A stretch of DNA of 64,000 bases, from assembly GCA_022820925.1 (NCBI GenBank), contig JAJEEO010000001.1:253001-317000 (forward strand), read 5' to 3'. Positions 1 through 9,732 of this stretch are shown here, piece after piece; the stretch's first letter is position 1, and each line of letters begins with the position of its first letter. Source of the DNA: Acidimicrobiia bacterium (GTDB lineage: Bacteria; Actinomycetota; Acidimicrobiia; Acidimicrobiales; Poriferisodalaceae). Both the position numbers and the translations under genes were made by a program. A model generated the notes under the pieces. The model was given only the letters and a program-made list of their open reading frames with translations. It did no database searches and was not told the origin of the DNA.

Positions 1-197
1 TCGAGGCCGATCGAGGTGCGACCGCGGGCGAGCACGTCGATCGGCGGGGTGTCGGGGTCGCGGTCGCGCACCCTGGCCGCGCGGTCGACCCGGATGACCT
101 CGGCCCCCATGTCCGAGAGCATCATCCCGCAGAACGGCCCTGGGCCGATGCCCTGCAACTCGATGATGCGAACGCCCGCCAGCGGTCCTGTGCCCAT
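1..197 (-). CDS. CoA-transferase / alpha-methylacyl-CoA racemase family, N-terminal fragment
   Basis: This partial gene reads leftward from the ATG at 197 and leaves the window after 65 codons. The visible N-terminus carries GVRIIELQGIGPGPFCGMM followed by LSDMGAEVIRVDR. That is the first beta-alpha unit of the CaiB/BaiF (class III) CoA-transferase fold, and the ELQGIGPGPFC version is typical of alpha-methylacyl-CoA racemases. Such enzymes epimerise 2-methyl-branched acyl-CoAs or move CoA between acids, which fits the many acyl-CoA genes in this window. The active-site Asp lies outside the window, so racemase versus transferase cannot be settled. Confidence 0.85.
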   Translation of the reverse strand, partial: MGTGPLAGVRIIELQGIGPGPFCGMMLSDMGAEVIRVDRAARVRDRDPDTPPIDVLARGRTSIGL

Positions 198-246
198 CGT
201 CACTCCCGATCTCGAGGTTTGTACTGCGGATGGTCCGCAGGCAACG

Positions 247-1011
247 CTACTGCGCGCCGACGCGAGCCTCCCCGGGCGTGCCCGCGGTCGGCGCCGCGCC
301 GCTCAGCGCCTGGGCGACGGCCTCCGCTACGCGTCGGACGGCGGCAGGCGTGCGTGTCCCCCACCAGAACAGGTCCTGGCCGTCGATGAGATGGACGGGG
401 CCGTAGGGATCGAGATCGTCGAGATTGCGGCGGTGCCACGGGTAGGGCTCGGTGGAGGCGAGCACGAGGTCGATGTGCTCGTTCGCGAGGTCGGCCTCGT
501 CCAGCGTGGGGTACGGGTCGGACCGATCGGCGAAGGCCACCTCCATCCCGCAGTAGGCCAGCAGGGACGCCCCGTAGGTCGGAGCGCCGATCGACATGAA
601 CGGGCGGCGCCAGATCGGCACGAACACGCGCACGCGCTCGCCTCCCCCGCAACGGCCGCGCAACGGCGGCAGCTCCGAGCGCTGCGGCAGCGGCTCGGGC
701 TGCCAGTCGACCCCGACACGGCGTGCCAGACGAGTCAATTCCGGTTCGACGTCGTCGACCGAGGCGATGTGCAGCACCTCGACCTCGATGCCGGCGGCCA
801 CGAGCGCGTCATGATCGGGTCGCCGGTTCTCTTCGCGGTCCACGACCACGAGGTCAGGCGCCAGCTCCTCGATGGCAGCAATGTCAGGGTTCTTCGTGCC
901 CCCCACGTGAGGCAAGTCCTCACGCTCGCAGTAGCGGGTGCACGCCACCGGGTCGACACCCCACGCCGCCAGCGTCTCGGTAACGCTCGGAACGAGGCTG
1001 ACCACCCGCAC
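247..1011 (-). CDS. Cobalamin/heme-type helical-backbone metal receptor protein (BtuF-like), no signal peptide
   Basis: The 254-residue protein begins directly with RVVSLVPSVTETLAAWG, the first strand and helix of the BtuF/FhuD-type substrate-binding fold. A second characteristic segment, NPDIAAIEELAPDLVVVD, lies near residues 41-58. The family normally binds cobalamin, heme or siderophores outside the membrane for an ABC importer. Here no signal peptide or lipobox precedes the fold, and only 34 bases separate the start from the divergent helicase gene, so none is hidden upstream. No permease or ATPase partner is adjacent. It may be a cytoplasmic corrinoid-binding or salvage protein; the ligand is inferred from the fold only. 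Confidence 0.75.
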   Translation of the reverse strand: MRVVSLVPSVTETLAAWGVDPVACTRYCEREDLPHVGGTKNPDIAAIEELAPDLVVVDREENRRPDHDALVAAGIEVEVLHIASVDDVEPELTRLARRVGVDWQPEPLPQRSELPPLRGRCGGGERVRVFVPIWRRPFMSIGAPTYGASLLAYCGMEVAFADRSDPYPTLDEADLANEHIDLVLASTEPYPWHRRNLDDLDPYGPVHLIDGQDLFWWGTRTPAAVRRVAEAVAQALSGAAPTAGTPGEARVGAQ

Positions 1012-1045
1012 GACCGCAGGCTAACGAGGGTCTAGTTTCGCCTCG

Positions 1046-2938
1046 ATGAGTGGTCCGGCGGAGGCTCCGGCCGATGCACCAGAGGGGGGTGAGGCGCTGC
1101 CTGCAGACGACGGACTTGACGCCGCACAGCGTGCGGCGGTGCGCTCGCCCGCGGCAGCGCTGCTGGTAGTGGCCGGACCGGGAAGCGGCAAGACCCGTGT
1201 GCTCACCCAACGCATCGCCTGGCGGGCCGCGACCACCTCGATGCAGCCGCGACGGGCCGTGGCGGTCACCTTCACTCGGCGGGCTGCCAGGGAGCTCAGC
1301 TCGCGGCTGCAGCAGCTCGACGTCGACGACATGGGACCGGTCGGGACGTTTCACTCGCTCGCGCTCGCGCAGCTCCGCCAGCACGACATCGACCAGGGCC
1401 GGGCCGAGCGCAAGATCCTGCCGAACCGGTGGGCGCTCAGCGGCGAGCTGGGCGAGCACCTCCAGCGCAGCTTCGGTCACCGGCCGCCGATCACGGTGGC
1501 GACCGCCCTGCGGGAGATCGACTGGGCCAAGGCCAGCGACCTGTCGGTCGGCGAGTATCGAGAGGGACCCGCCTTGCGCCGACTCGGTCCCGACGCCGGC
1601 GCTGCCGCTGCGGAGCTGTATCGCCACTTCGAGCGCACCAAGGGCCGCCGCCGGCTGCTGGACTTCGACGACGTGCTCGCCGAGGCCACCCGGCTCATGC
1701 GATCCGACGAGCATTTCGCTGCAGCGCAGCGCTGGATGGGGCGGCACTTCTTCGTCGACGAGTTCCAAGACCTCAACCGTCTGCAATGGAACCTGCTGTG
1801 GGAATGGCTCGGCGGTGCTGACTCCGTGCACAGCGGGGCTGCCGACATCTGTGCCGTCGGCGACGCCGACCAGGCGATCTATGGGTGGAATGGCGCGGAC
1901 AGTCGTTACATCACTGAGTTTGAACGCCATTTCGGGGGGGCACAGACCGTCCGGCTCCAACTCAACTACCGCAGCCACTCCGCCCTGGTCACGGCGGCAC
2001 ACGCAGTGATGGAGCGAGACGAAGTTCCGTACACACCGGCACGGCCGCACGAGATCGGTCCTGCGCCGACCGTGACAGCGTTCGACGACGACGCTGCCGA
2101 GGCCGCCGGCATCGCTCGATGGATGGCCGATCGGCACATCGGCGGCGTGCGCTGGGACTCATTCGGCGTCCTTGCGCGCACGAACGCCCAGCTCACCGAC
2201 ATCGCCGCAGCGCTCGAGGTTCGCGCCATTCCCTGCCGTCTCGGCGGGCGGCGAAGCCCCTTCTTGGAGCTGCCCGCCGTCCAGCAGATGCTGGAGCGCT
2301 TCCGCACCGCCGGTGAACGCTTCGCGCTCGCCGTCGAAGACATGCGCGCCGACGCGCTCGATGCGGCGCAGGGCGCGCCGATCGAACCGGTGCTGGCACG
2401 GGTCCTCGACCTCGCTGATGCCTACCTCGCCGAGATGTCCCGTGTCTCAGGCCGCACGTCGGGCCGCACGCTCAGTCGCAGCGGGGCCACGGGGGAGGGA
2501 TTCGCGACCTGGGTCAGCCTGCTGTCGTCGAACGACCGCGAGCTGACCACTGACCTGATCGACAGCGATCGCCGGGGCATCCCCTTCGATGCCACCGACG
2601 GGGCCGTGACGCTCGCCACCTTCCACGCCGCCAAGGGCCTGCAGTGGCATCACGTGGTGATCGCCGGCGTCGAGGACGGACTCGTGCCCCTGCGCCGTGA
2701 CGACCCCGAGGAACGGCGTCTGTTCTACGTGGCGGTGTCGCGGGCCTCACGCACGCTGCATCTCACCTGGGCACGGCACCGGTCTGGGCGCGGCGCCACA
2801 GCCGGGCCTCGCAGCCCCTCACCCTGGCTGGCTCAGATCGCTGCCGCCACCGCCGAGCCACCGCCGCTGTCACCCGACGACGCCGCCTCCCGGGTGGCCG
2901 CCGCCCGCGCCGCCCTCGACGCGACGCGGCAGTCCTGA
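1046..2938 (+). CDS. UvrD/Rep-type superfamily 1A DNA helicase, short form
   Basis: The protein has 630 residues. SF1A motifs appear in order: Q-motif LDAAQRAAV (24-32), Walker A AGPGSGKT (43-50), VDEFQD (about 236-241), GDADQAIYGWNG (about 272), NYRSH (about 308), TFHAAKGLQWH (about 525) and VAVSRA (about 562). The family unwinds DNA 3' to 5' in repair and replication restart. It is shorter than PcrA/UvrD (about 720-780 residues). The C-terminus is an Ala/Pro-rich tail, with no HRDC or tetracysteine module like that of mycobacterial UvrD2. The ATG at 1046 is the first start after the divergent gene. It converges on xth, another DNA-repair gene. Confidence 0.88.
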   Translation: MSGPAEAPADAPEGGEALPADDGLDAAQRAAVRSPAAALLVVAGPGSGKTRVLTQRIAWRAATTSMQPRRAVAVTFTRRAARELSSRLQQLDVDDMGPVGTFHSLALAQLRQHDIDQGRAERKILPNRWALSGELGEHLQRSFGHRPPITVATALREIDWAKASDLSVGEYREGPALRRLGPDAGAAAAELYRHFERTKGRRRLLDFDDVLAEATRLMRSDEHFAAAQRWMGRHFFVDEFQDLNRLQWNLLWEWLGGADSVHSGAADICAVGDADQAIYGWNGADSRYITEFERHFGGAQTVRLQLNYRSHSALVTAAHAVMERDEVPYTPARPHEIGPAPTVTAFDDDAAEAAGIARWMADRHIGGVRWDSFGVLARTNAQLTDIAAALEVRAIPCRLGGRRSPFLELPAVQQMLERFRTAGERFALAVEDMRADALDAAQGAPIEPVLARVLDLADAYLAEMSRVSGRTSGRTLSRSGATGEGFATWVSLLSSNDRELTTDLIDSDRRGIPFDATDGAVTLATFHAAKGLQWHHVVIAGVEDGLVPLRRDDPEERRLFYVAVSRASRTLHLTWARHRSGRGATAGPRSPSPWLAQIAAATAEPPPLSPDDAASRVAAARAALDATRQS

Positions 2939-2962
2939 GGGCTGGGCTCACGCCCGCTCAGC

Positions 2963-3736
2963 TCAGATCGCGAGATCAGCGAAGACCGGGGTGTGATCCG
3001 ACGGCTTGTTGCCTTTGCGGGCGTTGCGGTCGATGAGGCAGAACTGCGTGGCCTCGACGACGGGCTCGGTGCCGAGCAACAGGTCGATGCGCAGGCCGTG
3101 GCGCTTGTAGAAGGCGCCGTCGCGGTAGTCCCACCAGCTGAACAGCCCGTCGGCGTCGTAGTGCTCGCGGAAGATGTCGGTCAGCCCCCAATCGCACACT
3201 CCGGCGATGGCATCTCGCTCAGGGCCGGTGACGTGGGTGCGCGGCTCGGAGTTGTCGGGATCCCACACGTCCCGGTCGTCGGGGCACACGTTGAAGTCGC
3301 CGCCGATCAGCACCGGCTCGGCGGGATCGCACGTGGCCTCGAGATGAGCACGCAGGCGACCCAGCCAGTCCAGCTTGTAGCGGTAGTGCTCGTGGTCGAC
3401 GGCGCGGCCGTTGGGCACATAGACCGAACTCACCGTGACGCCGCCGCAGCGGGCCGAGATGATCCGTGCATCGGGGTCAGGCTCACGCCCGTCGGCGAAG
3501 CCGGCGACCGGGTCCTCGATCCCAACGGTCGACAGGATGGCCACGCCATTCCAGCGACCCTCGCCATGGTGCACCGAGGCATAGCCCTGCGCCTCGAAGT
3601 GCAGGTGCGGGAACTGCTCGTCGGACATCTTCGTCTCCTGCAGCAGCAGCACGTCCGGCTCGGCGTAGTCGAGCCACTCGTCGACCCGTTCCTGCCTTGC
3701 GTTCAGGCTGTTGACATTCCACGTGGCAATCCGCAC
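2963..3736 (-). CDS. xth: Exodeoxyribonuclease III (AP endonuclease family)
   Basis: From the GTG at 3736 the protein has 257 residues, the normal size for ExoIII. Family motifs are RIATWNVNSLNAR at the N-terminus, LLLQETKM (metal-binding Glu), GGDFNVCPDDRD in the middle and the C-terminal PSDHTPVFADL carrying the catalytic Asp-His. It cuts DNA at abasic sites and removes 3' blocking groups during base-excision repair. The reading frame stays open upstream for 140 more codons, but that stretch is antisense to ettA and low in family similarity, so the GTG is chosen. The 34 bases upstream lead into a 108-bp repeat; no clear ribosome-binding site is visible. Confidence 0.93.
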   Translation of the reverse strand: MRIATWNVNSLNARQERVDEWLDYAEPDVLLLQETKMSDEQFPHLHFEAQGYASVHHGEGRWNGVAILSTVGIEDPVAGFADGREPDPDARIISARCGGVTVSSVYVPNGRAVDHEHYRYKLDWLGRLRAHLEATCDPAEPVLIGGDFNVCPDDRDVWDPDNSEPRTHVTGPERDAIAGVCDWGLTDIFREHYDADGLFSWWDYRDGAFYKRHGLRIDLLLGTEPVVEATQFCLIDRNARKGNKPSDHTPVFADLAI

Positions 3737-3770
3737 GCCACGGACGCTAACGGCGTCGGCTGCTCGCTCT

Positions 3771-3876
3771 CCGCTCTTGTTCGCTGCGCTCACGGGCCGC
3801 TCGGGCCACGGCTTCGCCCTGCGCTTTCCGCTCAAGCTCGCTGCGCTCGCGGGCCGCTCAGGCCCGGGGCTCAGCC

Positions 3877-3878
<2 letters not shown>
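3771..3878. repeat. 108-bp dispersed repeat, copy A
   Basis: By eye this stretch matches 17647-17754 at 98 of 108 positions, with no gap. Each copy consists of two related half units (about 57 and 51 bp) that share CCGCTC...GCGCTC.CGGGCCGCTC. The ettA stop codon (3877-3879) straddles its right end. It lies between two same-direction genes, ettA and xth, and is written here in the antisense direction relative to them. Short GGCC...GGCC arms allow small hairpins. Confidence 0.8.
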
Positions 3879-5571
<1,693 letters not shown>

Positions 5572-5618
5572 CAGCCCATCGCCATCAGTACAGCGCCATC
5601 GCAGTCAGGCAGCGCCGG

Positions 5619-6257
5619 TCAACCCAGCTCGAAGCCAACGAGTGCTTCCAGCTCACGCAGGGCTTCGTCGGGATCGGTCACCTTGATGGCCGCCATGCCC
5701 ATTGCCGCGGCGGGCTTGCAGTTGATGCCGAGGTCGTCGAGGTACGCAGTGCGGACCGGATCGATGCCGAGCCGGTCACAGGCCAGCTCGTAGATGCGCG
5801 GATCGGGCTTGCGCAAGCCCACAACGGACGACTCGATCACCACGCCGAACAGCTTCATCACCTCCGCGACCGCCGCGGCCGCGCTGGCGTCCCGGGCCAT
5901 GCCGGCCCCGTGGCCCGTCCTCACGTTGTTGGTGATGCAGCCCACCGGCAGGCGCGCCGCGAGGATCTCCAACGCACGCACCATTCGCGGGCGCAGCCCG
6001 CCGCTGAGGCACGCCAGCACCTGCGCACCGGATATCTCGTACCCCCGGTCGGCCGCTTCTGTCTCGAACAGCTCGGCGAACTCGTCGACGCTGACCTCGC
6101 TGCGCTCGAGTCGCGCCCACGCATTGGTGTCGGGGTTGGTGGCGTTGATCTTCCGGATGGTGTCGCGCGGCACGCCGATGCTGTCCTCGTAGCGGTTGAA
6201 CGCCTCGAACGGGCTCTCGGTGATGACGCCGCCGAAGTCGAACAGCACCGCGTTCAC
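5619..6257 (-). CDS. HAD-superfamily hydrolase with DxG nucleophile motif (YihX/ACAD10-like)
   Basis: From the GTG at 6257 the protein has 212 residues. HAD motif I is LFDFGGVITES (nucleophile Asp7, with Gly in place of the usual second Asp). Motif II is CITNNV, motif III GLRKPDPRIY and motif IV YLDDLGIN. The DxG form occurs in YihX-like sugar phosphatases and in the N-terminal domains of ACAD10 and epoxide hydrolase, so the substrate is open. The open frame extends about 170 codons upstream but loses similarity there, so the GTG before NAVLFDFGG is chosen. It sits 47 bases downstream of ettA, same strand. Confidence 0.82.
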   Translation of the reverse strand: MNAVLFDFGGVITESPFEAFNRYEDSIGVPRDTIRKINATNPDTNAWARLERSEVSVDEFAELFETEAADRGYEISGAQVLACLSGGLRPRMVRALEILAARLPVGCITNNVRTGHGAGMARDASAAAAVAEVMKLFGVVIESSVVGLRKPDPRIYELACDRLGIDPVRTAYLDDLGINCKPAAAMGMAAIKVTDPDEALRELEALVGFELG

Positions 6258-6509
6258 GGCGGCCGACGCCGGCTGGCCGCCGCGCCTGGGGCCTGACGAC
6301 AGTTCGGCTGCGCTGGGTTCGACCGCGCTGGATTGGCCCTCGGACACGGCCCGGCACGCTATCCGGGCGGTGAGACGGCGGGCACGAGTCTGCCGGGCGA
6401 TGCGGTCGAGACGGCCGACACGAACGACGCCTCCCATCGCCGGGCGACACGCAGCAGGCAGATACACCGGCACACCTCGAGCAAATTCGCCCGAAAGCCG
6501 CTCCCAATA

Positions 6510-6569
6510 TCGCGCGTACAGTCTCATGATTCGCGCGTATCGCGCGAATATCCACCACGATCGCGCGAA
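6510..6569 (+). promoter_or_regulatory. Symmetric four-box operator array, TCGCGCG(T/A)A
   Basis: Four 9-base boxes lie at 6510-6518 and 6531-6539 (TCGCGCGTA) and at 6540-6548 and 6561-6569 (TCGCGCGAA). Start-to-start spacing is 21, 9 and 21 bases. The central pair forms a perfect inverted repeat, ATTCGCGCG-TAT-CGCGCGAAT (6529-6549). The array ends 19 bases before the ATG of the small zinc-finger-like gene. The rest of the 331-base gap from 6258 holds no gene I can support; a related TTCGCCCGAA sits at 6486-6495. Two-turn spacing suggests cooperative binding of a dimeric regulator. Confidence 0.7.
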
Positions 6570-6588
6570 CGTTCGGTATGGTCCCGCC

Positions 6589-6864
6589 ATGGCCACGGAC
6601 TCAACGACGTCGGCGTCGCCAGCTTCGACAGAAGCGCCCGCGAAGAAGAAACGGTGGACAAGCAGGGCTGTCTGCAGGACTGTCGATGCAGGCAACTCCG
6701 CGTATTGCGCCGTTTGCGATGAACTCATCAAGTTCCGGGCACGTATCCGCGCAGAGCAGATCATCTGCAACGTGTACGTGAAGAACCGCTGGGACCGCGT
6801 CGAGCACTACCACCCTGACTGCTACGAAGGGGCGGGCAGCCCCTACGGCGAGCCCAAGGGCTGA
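6589..6864 (+). CDS. Small Cys/His zinc-finger-like protein, function unknown
   Basis: The 91-residue protein starts at the ATG at 6589, just after the operator array. Residues 1-25 are Ser/Thr/Ala-rich and lead into KKKRW. The core has CAVC, then 31 residues, then HPDCY, with a Trp eight residues before the His and a lone Cys between. The C-x2-C...H-x2-C spacing and Trp/aromatic pattern recall PARP-type or LIM-like treble-clef zinc fingers, which bind DNA ends or proteins; that comparison is inference. I do not recognise a named family. The basic tract before the finger would suit nucleic-acid binding. Its neighbours on both sides read in the opposite direction. Confidence 0.7.
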   Translation: MATDSTTSASPASTEAPAKKKRWTSRAVCRTVDAGNSAYCAVCDELIKFRARIRAEQIICNVYVKNRWDRVEHYHPDCYEGAGSPYGEPKG

Positions 6865-6904
6865 GACCTCGGGCTGCCTGCAGCGCTGGTCGGCGCCCGC
6901 GGGA

Positions 6905-7684
6905 CTACAGCACCTGACTCAAGAACAGCTTGGTTCGCTCTTCGGTCGGATCGGTGAAGAAGTGGTGGGGCGTGCCCACCTCGACGATCTCTCCGCCCTC
7001 CATGAAGATGACGCGGTCGGCCACCTCGCGTGCAAAGCCCATCTCGTGGGTCACAACCATCATGGTCATGCCCGAGCGAGCCAGCTCCTCCATCACGTCG
7101 AGCACCTCCTTGATCATCTCGGGATCGAGCGCCGAGGTGGGCTCGTCGAAGAGCATCACCCGCGGCTCCATCGCCAAGGCACGGGCAATCGCAACGCGCT
7201 GCTGCTGGCCGCCCGAGAGCTGTCCGGGGAATTTCTCGGCCTGCTCGGGGATGCCCACCCGCTCGAGCAGCGACGCTGCCAGCTCCTCGGCCTCGGGCCG
7301 CGATTTCTTGCGCACCCAGATCGGCGCGAGCGTGATGTTGTCGACGACGGTCAGGTGCGGGAACAGGTTGAACTGCTGGAACACCATGCCGACCTCAGAG
7401 CGGATCTTCTCGATGTTGCGCAGGTCGTTGGTGAGCTCGATGCCGTCGACGATGATCTGACCGTTCTGGTGGGCTTCCAACCGGTTGATGCAGCGGATCC
7501 AGGTGCTCTTGCCCGAGCCCGACGGCCCCAGCACCACCACGATCTCCTGCTCCTTGATGGTCGCGGTGATGCCGCTGAGCGCTTGGAAGTCGCCGAACCA
7601 CTTGTCGACGTCGCGGCAGACGATCATGTCGTCTCGCGCTGCGAGCTCGTCGGACACTGCGACGGTGGCGTCGCTGATGCTCAC
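6905..7684 (-). CDS. aapP: Amino-acid ABC transporter ATP-binding protein (AapP/GlnQ-like)
   Basis: The 259-residue ATPase has Walker [10 protein letters not shown] (53-61), Q-loop [14 protein letters not shown], signature LSGGQQQRV, Walker [13 protein letters not shown] and switch His in VVTHEMGFA. This is the polar-amino-acid importer subfamily. I start it at the GTG at 7684 because GGGGGAG lies 6-7 bases upstream. A GTG at 7769-7771 in the same frame overlaps the permease gene by 11 bases and would add 29 residues. It is the last gene of the aapJQMP operon and energises the two permeases upstream. Confidence 0.92.
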   Translation of the reverse strand: MSISDATVAVSDELAARDDMIVCRDVDKWFGDFQALSGITATIKEQEIVVVLGPSGSGKSTWIRCINRLEAHQNGQIIVDGIELTNDLRNIEKIRSEVGMVFQQFNLFPHLTVVDNITLAPIWVRKKSRPEAEELAASLLERVGIPEQAEKFPGQLSGGQQQRVAIARALAMEPRVMLFDEPTSALDPEMIKEVLDVMEELARSGMTMMVVTHEMGFAREVADRVIFMEGGEIVEVGTPHHFFTDPTEERTKLFLSQVL

Positions 7685-7760
7685 GTTGTTCTCCCCCTGG
7701 GCTCGTTGGTAAGTGTGCGCGCCGAAGCGACCGGCGGCTGAATCATCTCGCTCTTCGCGC

Positions 7761-9731
7761 TCATCGCTCACCCACTCCGAGGCGCCGTTCGAGCCGTTGG
7801 CTCTGCTTGGACAAGGTGTAGGCGAAAACCCAGTACACGAGGGACACGAACAGCAGTCCCTCGCGCTTGATCCCGAGGAACTGGGTCTGCGCCGGGATGA
7901 CGCTGTTCGCCATCCGCAGCACGTCGAAGACGCCGATGATCGCCAACAGGGACGTCTCCTTGAACGTGGCGATCATCTGGCCCACTAGCGGCGGGATCGA
8001 CACCCGCAGCGCTTGGGGCAGCACGACGAACACGGTGCGCTGAGTAGTGCTCAACCCGACGGCGTCGGAGGCTTCGAACTGCCCCCGGCGCACCGACTGC
8101 AGGCCGCCCCGCACGTTCTCGGCGAGGTACGCGGCCGAGAAGAGGGTGTAGCCGAGCGTCGCGCTGGCGATCAGGCTGATCTCCATGCCCACGGGCAGGA
8201 ACAGATTCAAGATGATGGCGAAGAAGATCAGGATTGTGATGAGCGGCACGCCCCTGATCACCTCGATGTAGCTCGTCGCCATCACCCGGAAGATGGGCAG
8301 ACGCGAGGTGCGCGCCAGCGCCAGCAGCACGCCGAGCGGGAACGACAGCATGATCGTGAACACCGCCACGATCACAGTCACCGCGAATCCGCCGATGAGC
8401 GCCTCGGTGGGCGTCTCCACCGTCGAGGGTGCGTTCATCAGCGTCGCGAAGTAGTGGACGATCGCCATGAGCACCAGCCACGCCATGACCAGGCGCCGGC
8501 GCTTGACGATCTCGCCCGCGAAATTGTGCGCAGCCAGCGCGACGAGTGCCAGCAGCAGGAAGCTCAGGCGTGCCTTCTGCAGCATCGAGTACCAGCCAAA
8601 GAATGCGGCAACCCAGTTGAATGCTGCGACCCCCAGCAGCACGATGGCGATGATGCGGCCGAGTTCGCCGATGCCTGGGCGGGTGAGCATCCACAGCACC
8701 CCCGCACCGATCACGCCGAACAGCACGCCCATCGGGATGTCGACGCTGACGACCCGGTCCCACTCGAGATGCGGATCGCGCAGGATCACCCAGTAGAGCG
8801 CGAACGGGCTTCCCAGCCACAGCAAGTTGAGAGGGATGCGCATCCGCTGCTGCTGCTGCTCGTCGAATCCCCGCCGCATCAGCCTGCCCAGGGCCATCGC
8901 GGCCACCACCAGCAGCCACATCACCGTCCACGGGACCTTGGTCGACATGGCGACGGTGCGGCCGGGCTCCGCGATGAACGTGCCGTCGACGAACGCGAAG
9001 TGACCCCACGGATAGATCCACGCCGACAGCACGGGCACCGCGAGCAGGGCGACGGCGAATTCGACGGCGGGCACCGAGCTGATCGAGACCTTCGAGCTGG
9101 CGACGGCACGCCGCAGCACGACCCCTGCAACGATCAGCACTGCTGCCGCGAGCCACCACACCCACCGATCAGCCATGGCCTCGAAAAACGACTGCCGCAC
9201 GACGTCGTCGTTCTCTCGCACGACCGCCCCGTCAGCGCCAGTCAACACCGACGGCTCGCGCAGGATCACCCCCAACGCGATGGCCGCGCCCACGCCCGCC
9301 ATCACCGTGGAGATCTTCTTGAGCTGCACGCCTTCGCCCCGGCGCGCGAACAGGCCCAGCGACAGCCCGGTGAGCACCACGAGCGTCCCGACGCACACCC
9401 AGATGCGCACGTACTGCTCTTCGGGGTAGGCGTGGGTGAAGATCAGCCGGAGGTTGGTGCGAACCGCATCCCAGCCGCGCTCCTCGCTGAAGACGAAGTT
9501 GAGGAGGCCGCGGGCCGCGAACAGGATCAGCAGCCCGAACGCGATGGTCAGCAGCGAGTTGAACCGGCTGGAGAACAGGTTCTTGCGGATCCACTCCCCT
9601 GCCGACCGGTAGGTCTCCTCTGGGGGGCGCGCGCGGGCTGCGGCGGCGGCAGCGACATCGGTGACGGCGGGGTCGACCGGCCCGGCCGGCCCGGCCGATG
9701 CAGCGCCCCTGGTGCCCGGCGCGTCGTCCAT
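7761..9731 (-). CDS. aapM: Amino-acid ABC transporter permease (AapM-like), enlarged
   Basis: The 656-residue membrane protein ends in a binding-protein-dependent permease domain (about residues 435-650). Its EAA loop reads [13 protein letters not shown] and is followed by VVLPQALR. Upstream lie roughly eight further hydrophobic segments, starting near [21 protein letters not shown], and a cytoplasmic Ala/Pro-rich N-terminus. Rhizobial AapM has under 400 residues, so this protein carries about 250 more, mostly extra membrane spans. Start and stop touch the aapQ and aapP genes closely (1 base after aapQ), so it is co-translated with them. It should form the translocation pore with AapQ. Confidence 0.9.
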   Translation of the reverse strand: MDDAPGTRGAASAGPAGPVDPAVTDVAAAAAARARPPEETYRSAGEWIRKNLFSSRFNSLLTIAFGLLILFAARGLLNFVFSEERGWDAVRTNLRLIFTHAYPEEQYVRIWVCVGTLVVLTGLSLGLFARRGEGVQLKKISTVMAGVGAAIALGVILREPSVLTGADGAVVRENDDVVRQSFFEAMADRWVWWLAAAVLIVAGVVLRRAVASSKVSISSVPAVEFAVALLAVPVLSAWIYPWGHFAFVDGTFIAEPGRTVAMSTKVPWTVMWLLVVAAMALGRLMRRGFDEQQQQRMRIPLNLLWLGSPFALYWVILRDPHLEWDRVVSVDIPMGVLFGVIGAGVLWMLTRPGIGELGRIIAIVLLGVAAFNWVAAFFGWYSMLQKARLSFLLLALVALAAHNFAGEIVKRRRLVMAWLVLMAIVHYFATLMNAPSTVETPTEALIGGFAVTVIVAVFTIMLSFPLGVLLALARTSRLPIFRVMATSYIEVIRGVPLITILIFFAIILNLFLPVGMEISLIASATLGYTLFSAAYLAENVRGGLQSVRRGQFEASDAVGLSTTQRTVFVVLPQALRVSIPPLVGQMIATFKETSLLAIIGVFDVLRMANSVIPAQTQFLGIKREGLLFVSLVYWVFAYTLSKQSQRLERRLGVGER

Positions 9732-9732
9732 C

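Noticed and set aside
6258..6588. A further gene upstream of the zinc-finger-like protein in the same open frame (from 6196)
   Set aside because: The frame is open, but the translation is Arg/Pro-rich, overlaps the HAD gene start region and includes the operator boxes.
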